This document shows, in pieces, positions 55,950 to 64,000 of a DNA stretch of 64,000 nucleotides. The translations under genes and the position numbers were made by a program. Position 1 is the first letter of the stretch. Each line of letters opens with the position of its first letter. The DNA comes from Chiua virens (lineage: Eukaryota > Basidiomycota > Agaricomycetes > Boletales > Boletaceae), in NCBI GenBank assembly GCA_019787685.1, contig JAHNUO010000026.1, positions 310,001 through 374,000 of the forward strand. The letters run 5' to 3'. The notes under the pieces were generated by a model, which saw only the letters and a program-made list of their open reading frames with translations, made no database searches and was not told the origin of the DNA.

Positions 55950-58718
55950 TCAAGCGTTCATATAGCGTGCCTCCCTAGACCAACCAAACTGCACTCGGTC
56001 CTCGAGTTTCTCCAAATACGTCGGGCCTGGAGGAGATGAGAGTCTCGTATACATGTCCTTGAGAGTTTTGCTGAGATTGGCATGGCCCTTAAGGAACGGA
56101 TACGTGTTTTCATCAAGACCACGTGCATATATACGGAAACACATGTCTTCACCACCCCCGCCAGGGTCTAGCGTGGCCTCCAGTGGCGATGATTTCACAC
56201 CGAGGTCGAGCAGCACGGCGATATAGGGGAGACCGTGATAGCCAGGGGCAATACCCTCATGGCCTCGCTTGATCTTGCCCAGACTGGGACGCTGAGAGCG
56301 GTTTCGAGCCTTGTCTGAAATGAAAATATGGGATATTCCCTGATGGTTGAAACCCGATTTGAAGTACATAGGAATGACTTTGTCAATCGCGGGTTGCCGA
56401 TGACAACACTGGATAGCGCTTGTTCGTACCCAGTGACTCGCAGTCCAATCATCAATGCTATGGGCGAGATCAGCACCGCCTTCTAATCGGACACCATGCA
56501 TGTAACTCACGACAGTAGCTGCTCGTCCTCCTCCCAGGGTGTGATATCGAAACCCATCGAAACCCAGTGGGAAAAGTTGATATACGCATTCTCAAACTCC
56601 TTCCTTGCTCCTGGCATGGCATTCCAGACTTGCGACCCTAAAAAGAACTCTAGGAATCCGGTGACTGGCACCGGATGACAGTCCAGGAGCTTGCTTTCAT
56701 CGACATCGACCCTCTCGGGCTCGCGAACAAAGAAGTCTTTTGCCAGGAGCCAGAGAAAACGGCTGACTAGCTCCCCGATGTCCCCGATGTTAACCACACT
56801 GTTTTTGGCCATCTTTGCCAGACTGTTTAAAGCGGAAGCCAAGTTGTCGTCGCTGTGTAACACGTTGGCAGCAGCGCACGATAGAATGGGCTCTGAAGGA
56901 TAGGTGGTGTAGCTCCAGACTCGATCCTCGGTGGTCTTAATGCATACACGAAGATGACTTGCAACCAGATCCTTGACGTAACGAACAGCGTCACGGTGAC
57001 CAAAAGTGATGTCGAGACCGAATCTTTGAGCGAGTACGGCGAAAGCCTGGTGGTCAAGCTGTAGGTCAAAGGCCGCTATTCCGACTCCGCACAGTTTCTG
57101 TCCAGCCAAATCAAGGATGCCTGAGAGGGAGGTATTGCTGGTTTCTGACAGTGACATCCATCTGTGAATAATTAACGGATGCAAAACACAAAAATCAGAA
57201 ATGAGTACGCACAATGGACGGCCATATTTAATTATGTGTTCCCCAGTTGCAACATCATCTTGGAGAGCATCCTTGAGCGATGGAGTATGCTGATCCCATC
57301 CAAGCTGTGTAAATGGCGGGAAAAGTAGTTGTCCCTCTATAGCCACCCTTTGGGAGGGATCTGGGATCACTCTAATGAAGAACACAACAAACCAATAGTG
57401 TCACGTACATAGTGTTTGAGGGGACGTAAAGTGTGCGACTCTTGACATGGTAGATGCGAACACAACCCAGACTGGATGCGGCAACTCGGAATATTCTTTG
57501 ATGGCCCGGAGTAACACTGTTGCCAGAACTGAACCGGAAATCCGGTGTTCATGTAATACATGAGCCTCATCGAGGGCAATCACCAGCCTGAGTTTGTTCT
57601 GTCCCGCCAACAGGGACGTCATCCTTTCAGTCACCATCTTCTCGTAGTACTCCTTCATGATCCTGGTAGGCGAGGACGAAGACATTTCTGTTCGGACCTT
57701 CGAGTAGCGATGTGACAATGAAATTTATTTGGAAAATTCGCTGTGCTCACCTTGTCAAATTCATCTTCTAACTGTAGAAAAAACTCGGTACGAGCGATGT
57801 TCCCGATGTCGCGCATCTTTTCACGCCAATCGAGGGTCCACGGCAACCTGCCAAGGACTTTGAAGACCGCTGCGAAAAATGCACGATATCGTATAGAGTA
57901 CTCGTGTTCAGTGTTGCAACGTGCCGTAAGAATGTCTGCAGGTATACTATCCCGGGGAGGATGTCCTTGGGTATCTTCTGGGAATCGGATGTTCATGTAT
58001 AGTACGCAAACATTCTTTTTTGTTCCGAGCTGCGAGGAAGCTTACGTGTCAACTCCATCGTCAGGCACGATGATGAAAATTACCTCAAGCATTAAACGCG
58101 TCTTTCCACAGCCAGAGCTCTGGACTATGGAGCAAAACTTGGCGTAATACCTCCGTGGATGTTCGTTGAATGCCTTGTCATTTTCCTTGAGATAGTTGAA
58201 AAATGCATCGAGGGCATCGCCTCGGAAAGGGCGACTTAAAGCATCCCTGAATGCACTGAGCTTCTCCGGGGAAAGATTTTCTGTGCATGTCACGTAAGGA
58301 CAGATCCACACTGGCAGAGAAACTTGAACTCACGTCGTACTGTAGTGGGGTGAAGAATGGCTACGGATGATGAGCGGGTTAGTTAGATAATAACATACAG
58401 GCGTGATTAATGCGTACCGAGTCTGCGAATGTTGCGGTATGACTTTTCTTTCCAAGCACTCTCTATCTCAGACTCCATCCAGGAGTGATCCTTCAAGAGG
58501 TCTACTTGGTTCTGAAAGTCGGCATACTTACGATCCAGTCGAGGGTCCTGCTCAATTATGGCATGGAGCACTAGCACCAGCTCTCCGAGTGATGGGTTCA
58601 CTCGCCACTCTAACCGTTGTTCGGCCAGAACCTGTTGCACCTCCTCATCCATTCGACGATGATCACCGTCGTTGGAGCCGTCATCCTGGATAAGATCACG
58701 GGAAGAAGAAGGCGTCAT
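55950..58718 (-). CDS. Large P-loop NTPase, Crinkler/RHS-like
   Basis: Starts MTPSSSRDLIQDDGSNDGDH. After a helical N-part: AFFNYLKENDKAFNEHPRRY, then IVQSSGCGKTRLMLE (Walker A, about 58080-58130), MNIRFPEDTQGHPPRD, a helical part, LRLVIALDEAHVLHEHRISG (Walker B, about 57550-57600), and VWVVFASTMSRVAHF (sensor-like). A long C-terminal half follows (FPPFTQLGWDQ; LCGVGIAAFDLQLDH; WVSMGFDITPWEEDEQLL), then AIDKVIPMYFKSG and ISHIFISDKARN (about 56290-56400), which could be a PD-(D/E)XK-type nuclease core. It ends WSREARYMNA. About 770 residues in several exons. NTPase plus a restriction-nuclease-like end is the architecture described for fungal Crinkler-RHS proteins. The NTPase is clear; the nuclease is inference. 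Confidence 0.65.
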
Positions 58719-59559
58719 ATCGAGGAAGCTAAGCGAGTCGGGATTAGGGGCGCATTAGGGGATCAACTCAGACTAAATATTTAGCAAGATGTTCCCACGC
58801 AACTCTGATTGGCTCCCCTTTCTTTCAGGGATGTGAATATTGGATCTGCCAGCCGGGCCGGATCAGCGTTTTCTAAGCGCTCATTGAAAGAGTGCTCAAA
58901 GTGTAAGCGAGGAATAAGGCTCGTTGGAGAAATGTGATCGGAGACCTTGTGCAACTGTTCACCAAGAGCTGTCAAACAGTAATGTTACAAGCTCGTTTTC
59001 CTGATAGGCTGCTTCCACATGGCACAGTATGACTCGTTCATGCTCCCTCGTTTCGGACAGGTACTTCGACGCAAATATGGACAAGGTTTCGAGTCACCGA
59101 TCTCGGCGTTCAATCCGAACTCCCGCAAACTCGCTTGAATAATTGGCCGTGCCTTTGATGACCACATATCCCTATATTAACCAACTCGTTGCTGAGCTCG
59201 ATGGGACAGACGCAAAGTGGGATACTACGCAGGTTTGATAGTGTTGGAAGACGGCGAGCGCGGGAAAGTGTGACTTAAGTCAGACGAGATAAGATGGGGA
59301 ATTAGGACTCGAGCCTTATCATTCTTCGAGATGTAGCTAGTCTTATATACTGTTCTATTGTATTGGCTAGTGTAGCCCCTCTGATTAGTGAGATGATTAG
59401 TGATGATTTATATTGCCTGACTACTTGGTCGAGTGTGGCTTGTACACTTGTCTCAGATTGATTCCAACAGATAGTAATTCGTGAGGTTTCCCTTCTATGT
59501 AGAACGCATCTCTGTGCCAGTGGGACGACAATGCACATGTCACTTACAGATGTAATCTA
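58719..59559. other. Interval with unassigned minus-strand ORFs
   Basis: About 840 bases. The minus-strand ORFs at 58781-58975 (KVSDHISPTSLIPRLHFEHS) and 58985-59167 (ARPIIQASLREFGLNAEIGD) may be exons of one small gene or a relic. No domain recognised. Confidence 0.4.
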
Positions 59560-60900
59560 TGGCCGTCATGCATTGAGCCGTTTGTCAGTCGAAATCGGCC
59601 GCAAGCCCATCGTTTTCATCGGGCTTGTCGGTTTACCTGTTTCAGCGACCCTTTTATGGCTTTCAAGAACGTTCTGGCAGTTCGTCGTCAGGTCAGGTAG
59701 ATTCCCAACTTCCCAGATCTTGAGCTGAGTCCCCCTCAGTTAGTGTATACACGGCCGTTCAAGTTTGTTGAACGGCATGTCGGCGCGGTGAAGAACATGA
59801 TCGGCGAACTAACAGACTCGACGAATATAGCACAGGCATTCGCCCTTATGCTCATCGGGTGGCTCGTCGGATCGATGCTTGGGTGAGTGGCTTTCCATGT
59901 ATACTATACTTTGTCTAATGATAGCTCGTTCAAGGCCATTTATAGCCCGAGGTGGTACACTCCTCGAGTTATTTCCGGCAATAATTTCCTTATTTTCTGC
60001 CTCCATGTAGTGTAGCCTCCTCGATCGGGGCAGCGACGACTGTCGTTCTATTCTTCATGGAACTGGTCAGTTAATCCATCCAAGGTGTCTGATACCAATC
60101 ACTCAGCGGCTTTGGAGTTTGGCTTCGAGGAAGGAGGGCTTCTGTAGATCAAACGACGACCTGCCAGTGGAACAATCAGCACCTGGTTCGAGACTGTTCG
60201 TCTTCTTCCAAGAGCTCTTTGTGCGTTCCGTCATTTACCCCCTCGCTTGGTATGGTATCCTGGGATACCTCGACATCTCAGCCAAATCCCTTCTTCCTCT
60301 CTACCTTTCCACCCCAATCGAATTTTATGGTCTTAACACGGACTCACCCACCTTCGATGTCGTACTCGGCGTGATCGGCTTCAGCGGCGGCACCTTCTAG
60401 CACCTCTTATTCTCCCGGCTGATTCACTCCATGGGTTCAAGCGCCTCTTTTGCAGAGCGATCATGTGCTTCATCTAAATCATGCTGTTGTCCCATTTCAT
60501 CTGCTGGATCGTCCAGATGTGCGGCGTCGTCGACGGGTGGATATACTCTTGTCTCGCTCTCCAGGTCGCGTTGATCGCCATTTGGATATGGCGTTCGGCA
60601 CGTTGTTTCTTATTGATGTCTCACGTATCATCTGACCGTGGTTCTTGATTTCTCTAGCATGTGCATACATGTTCATCACCACTTGCGCGCCCTCAAAGAA
60701 TACGCCCGGTACCATCAACGGCATGGGTCAGACCGCGGCGTCGATTGCGCGGGCGACTGGACCTGCCATGACGACGTCGATGTACGCATTTTCAAAAGAG
60801 CGGCACATCCTCGGCGGTTGTGCCGCATTCTACTGGTTTATTATGTTAGATAGCCGCATAGCTGATACTGGCACTGTAGCAGAGACGGGCTTCGGTCGAG
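59560..60900 (+). pseudogene. Decayed MFS transporter (tetracycline/ZIFL-like group)
   Basis: Pieces of one major-facilitator protein appear in order. EIGRKPIVFIGLVGLPVSAT is the loop 2-3 motif (59600). LNGM, then GAVKNMIGELTDSTNIAQAF and ALMLIGWLVGSMLG (59770-59883), give the ELTD/NxAxAF region. PFIARGG follows after an intron. PLYLSTPIEFYGLNTDSPTF (about 60290-60360) and GTINGMGQTAASIARATGPA (about 60710-60770) come next, then SMYAFSKERHILGGCAAF. Frames change several times without splice sites, and one base is missing near 59773 (AACGGCATGTCGG), so it cannot encode a full transporter. Confidence 0.72.
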
Positions 60901-61322
60901 AGCTTCTTCGAACGACGTGACCGAAAATATGCACTTGCTCTCAGATAGTTCATTCCTTTAGATCTTGACGAGTTTATGTTCGAGAGGAGTAGACGCGGGT
61001 GGAAATTTTATGCCATTCCTTTGTGTATACGCTCCCTACTGTTACCTCTATTTTATCATCTTGGAGTTGTATGTAGAGCGTTCCATCTTAGACTTTCATT
61101 ACCTACCATGGAGACTGGAATGAAACGCTTGGTGTATCGGCCGTCTGGTAGCCCAGCACGACAAAACGAATCAATGTGTCCAGTTACTTGGATTGTCCTT
61201 GTTCCTAAATATGCACAACGTGCAAATGCAAAAATACCGCTGAGAGAGAGATAGCATCGTCGTATCGCTAAGACGACAGGAACGACGGCGAAAAAGAAAT
61301 CACTGAGCGGGATGTCTATTAC
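60901..61322. other. Interval without a recognised gene
   Basis: About 420 bases after the MFS remnant. Only a short unsupported ORF. Confidence 0.45.
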
Positions 61323-61543
61323 GAGGTGTGTTCTTTGGTGACCATGTTCGCAAGCAACACTTGGCGAGAAGCATGCGCAAACAGGCTAGCCATTGCAGAT
61401 GCCCTACAAGAGGTTCGTCGACGTAGAGCAATCCAGCATCGATGATACTTCGTATCACTGTCTGTATCATGGGCATGTCATGTAGTGACAATGGTGTATT
61501 ATAGTCATCTCAGCAATATCATTGAATCGAACCAAAGGTATCA
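61323..61543 (+). repeat. Duplicated last exon and 3' flank of the PACT gene
   Basis: Aligns with 55538-55795. The coding part reads FASNTWREACANRLAIADAL, then QEVRRRRAIQHR and a stop (61443-61445). The donor-like GGTGTGTTCTTTGGTGACCA is kept, but about 34 bases of the intron are missing. The flank TATTATAGTCAT and GAA.CGAACCAAA is shared too. Orphan fragment with no promoter. Confidence 0.82.
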
Positions 61544-62745
61544 CTACGATGATTCGGACGGAGGCTGTCGTTGGCGCGCCTCCGCTATGACGCGAACCGC
61601 ATCCTTTGAAAACACGTAGGATAAGCCACTCCAGACGGTGGTCACAGCAACCAGTGCTCTAACGAGGGTACATTAGAAGGTGTAGAGTGGCCAAGTCTTT
61701 GGCTTACTGCATCTCGGGGAGATATGTGCTGAGAAACGCCGGTCCGATCGGGGCGACGGTAGTTCCGAACATCAACGCCAGCTGCGCAGCCGTATTATAC
61801 TAAAGACGCAACGTCAAAGATCGCTTCACCTCGACAAACGCGCACACACCTTGCTAATGGTCGTCGGACGCACCTCCGCTGATGGGATCGAAAAATCCCA
61901 ATAACGTCGCCACGTTTTCTACAAATATCACGCACCAGGACGTGTAGTATGTCAGATGCGTTTTTCGCTAGTGGATGCGCCGCTTACTGGGCAGGGTAAG
62001 GACGTGTAACGGATGTAGAATGCGGATACGCTGAGGAGGGTGTCGCGCCCGAGGATGACCGTTGTTAACCACACTGGTTTCGCGTGGAAACGTAGGACAG
62101 AATCAGGAGTAGTACAACGGGCATCGTGAAGGACTCGGGGACGTACGAGGAAGCAGACCCTTGAGCGCAAGCGTGATGGTGAGGGTGGTCACAAGAGCCT
62201 TGTCAGCGGCGGGATCGAGGATGCTGCCAAGCACAGTATGCATATTGAACCGCCTTGCCAGGAACCCGTCGACCTTTTTTTCATGTATGTGCGAAAGATG
62301 ACGCGCAACAGTCGTGTTACTGTTTGAATGAGACAATACGGATACTACGTACCAGATCAGAGAGACCGGCGTAGACGAGCAACCCGGTGGCGAGGTAATA
62401 GTCGTCGTGGAAGATGGACCAACCGAGGATGGGACAGGAGAGGATGCGGGAAACGGTCAGAAAATTGGGGAAGGTATAGATGTTTTCGCGGAGGGTGAGT
62501 CGTTCGTGCGGTTGTGTGCTAACATCTGAATCTGTTTCCTCTGTTGGTGCTGGTTTTGGGTGCGATCGGATGACAGGATATGGTAGACAACGAGTCGCTA
62601 TGAAAGTTCTCCGCAGTAAGGGGAGTGGCGTTAGTTTGGGCTCACAATAAAGACTAGGAGAAAGCCGAGTAATGGATAGTGGAAGCCGAGCATGAGAGAG
62701 ACCCAGTAAACGTCGAACCCCCAGTGAACTTAGTGACGAGGACAT
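61544..62745 (-). CDS. CRD1: Cardiolipin synthase (CDP-alcohol phosphatidyltransferase)
   Basis: Condenses CDP-diacylglycerol with phosphatidylglycerol in the inner mitochondrial membrane. Start MSSSLSSLGVRRLLGLSHAR at 62745 opens an Arg/Ser-rich mitochondrial presequence. Then NIYTFPNFLTVSRILSCPIL, GLLVYAGLSDL and, after an intron, VDGFLARRFNMHTVLGSILD plus PAADK, giving the full DG-x2-AR-x8-G-x3-D-x3-D catalytic motif (about 62190-62360). Membrane helices: TLTITLALKGLLP, WLTTVILGRDTLLSVSAFYI. Later exons: EVRPTTISKYNTAAQLALMF, VAPIGPAFLSTYLPEMQ, VAVTTVWSGLSYVFSKDAVR, ending QPPSESS. Intact; about 330 residues. Confidence 0.92.
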
Positions 62746-62995
62746 GGACAAGCAAGTCTAAGGGTACTTACCAAATTTAGAAGACCACTTTTGTCTTGAA
62801 CCTGACTGACAATCTTACATGGACCAGTACGTGATCAAGGGCATCTAGTACTACGACTTGGTAGCCAGTATACATATATACATACACAATCCTACCACCT
62901 TCCAACTATGTATACATGATTCCGCTTGCAACCTACTAGTAAAAGTACACAAACTGCATCCACTCCAGGCTCTGTTGAAACACCCAAGTGCACGT

Positions 62996-64000
62996 TTACG
63001 CTAATTGCGTACGGAAAGAGCGCGCTTCGGGCGTATCCTTGATATTATCGTATTCCTCTTGATGATCCTCGGGGTTATCAATCGCCCGCTGCAATCCACC
63101 GACAACAGGGTATTTCGACATGGCCCCACCCTTTGGTCCAATGCCAACCTGCGCCGCGGTGATCTGGAGCTCGTTCAAGTATGACACGCAGTGCTGCGTT
63201 AAGGCTTCTTTAACGTACTCCTCCACGGTAGTAGGAATGGATTTGGGAGCGGGGGGGTCGAAGTACTGGCTCGGGACAGGCTTGTACACCACGCCGGAGC
63301 AAAGAGCGCTAGTAGCGTACTTGACGACACACCTCCACACATCATCAACGACTGGCGTGCCATAAACAGCAGGGATTCTGCCTAACCACTGTTGCGGAGA
63401 AACGTCCTTGATCTGGCACCAGATTTGGGGTACAACGTCCAGGTTATTGACCAGATTGAGATTCCATCCCTGGTAGCTGCGCGCGCCAGGAAATTTGCGA
63501 GGCGGGAAATACTCGGCAAACAAATCAGCCCATTCTACATTTCCGGCTGAGGGCCCAGCGATAGGGTACGCGAGGGTGTTTCCATCCGGATGAAATACCC
63601 TAGCTGTGACTAGAGTAAGCGCAACGGAGGTGGTAAGACAGCCACCGAGACTATGACCGGTAATTATGAAACGTGTAGACGGAGATCTGTCCAGACTGTT
63701 AAGGAAGTCAACGATCGTGTTTCCCGGTGAGATGGCATCCTCTGATGATGCAGTGTTCAGTAGGTTATATGTCGCGTATGCCGTCCCTTCTGCGAAGTAA
63801 GGGATGCCCGGGAATACGTTCTTCGAGGGAATAGTGACAGGCTCGTGTTTAATCCCACCAATCACCCAAGCATTAAAGTTGACGGCGGTATCCACTGCAT
63901 TGTCCTCCTTCCGAAGAACATCGTCGCATTTCAGAGGGGTGCCCGCGATGGCGATAACGTAGGTCGGGTGTACGGAGCCATCCTCAAACTGGGCATTCGG
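62996..64000 (-). CDS. Class 3 (fungal) lipase, 5' partial
   Basis: Alpha/beta hydrolase lipase open from the right edge to the stop at 62996. It reads FEDGSVHPTYVIAIAGTPLK at the edge, then AVNFNAWVIGG, STRFIITGHSLGGCLTTSVA (nucleophile Ser in GHSLGG, about 63640-63660), YPIAGPSAGNVEWADLFAEY, NLVNNLDVVPQIWCQI (the catalytic Asp is probably in NLDVVP) and HCVSYLNELQI (candidate catalytic His). It ends EARSFRTQLA. The spacing Ser-Asp-His fits lipase_3. The N-terminus lies beyond the window, so a signal peptide cannot be judged. Confidence 0.88.
   Translation of the reverse strand, partial: PNAQFEDGSVHPTYVIAIAGTPLKCDDVLRKEDNAVDTAVNFNAWVIGGIKHEPVTIPSKNVFPGIPYFAEGTAYATYNLLNTASSEDAISPGNTIVDFLNSLDRSPSTRFIITGHSLGGCLTTSVALTLVTARVFHPDGNTLAYPIAGPSAGNVEWADLFAEYFPPRKFPGARSYQGWNLNLVNNLDVVPQIWCQIKDVSPQQWLGRIPAVYGTPVVDDVWRCVVKYATSALCSGVVYKPVPSQYFDPPAPKSIPTTVEEYVKEALTQHCVSYLNELQITAAQVGIGPKGGAMSKYPVVGGLQRAIDNPEDHQEEYDNIKDTPEARSFRTQLA

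Overview
The window looks like nuclear DNA of a filamentous basidiomycete, most likely an agaricomycete close to Rhizoctonia/Ceratobasidiaceae. The reasons are many short (about 45-70 nt) GT-AG introns, compact genes on both strands, no operon-style spacing, and conserved fungal proteins. The genus is inference from resemblance only. I found no rRNA, tRNA or CRISPR.

Layout. 0-7.6 kb is a housekeeping block: a hybrid histidine kinase cut by the left edge, a Ran-binding-domain nuclear protein, and the dolichyl-phosphate glucosyltransferase ALG5. 7.6-18.9 kb is loose accessory DNA. It holds two related epoxide hydrolases in the same orientation plus a fragment of a third, a small membrane protein gene, a long inverted repeat whose arms both read as the same unknown protein, and a 14-base match to a cDNA-library EcoRI adaptor. 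19-24.2 kb is one gene for a very charged Rxt3-type (histone deacetylase complex) protein. 24.2-28 kb is gene-poor: a broken copy of the membrane protein gene and a transposase HTH remnant. 28.0-29.7 kb holds ribosomal protein L11 and ESCRT-II VPS25.

30-50 kb is dominated by a BTB/POZ gene family: four close paralogues from 31 to 38 kb made by tandem duplication of a two-gene block, a degenerate fragment at 30 kb, and two divergent members at 47.3 and 48.7 kb. They share a C-terminal module with two cysteine pairs, and the four close copies share a promoter box next to a TATA element. Among them lie a DEK-C/HIRIP3-like chromatin protein, a glutathione transferase, a nitronate monooxygenase, a She3-like coiled-coil protein and a RING protein.

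50-55.7 kb encodes a long coiled-coil spindle-pole-body protein with a PACT-like C-terminus. 56-58.7 kb encodes a large P-loop NTPase of the Crinkler/RHS-like type. A decayed MFS transporter, a stray fragment of the PACT gene, cardiolipin synthase and a class 3 lipase (cut by the right edge) complete the window. Gene-to-gene cooperation is limited: the genes act in separate pathways, and the main theme is local duplication, divergence and decay.
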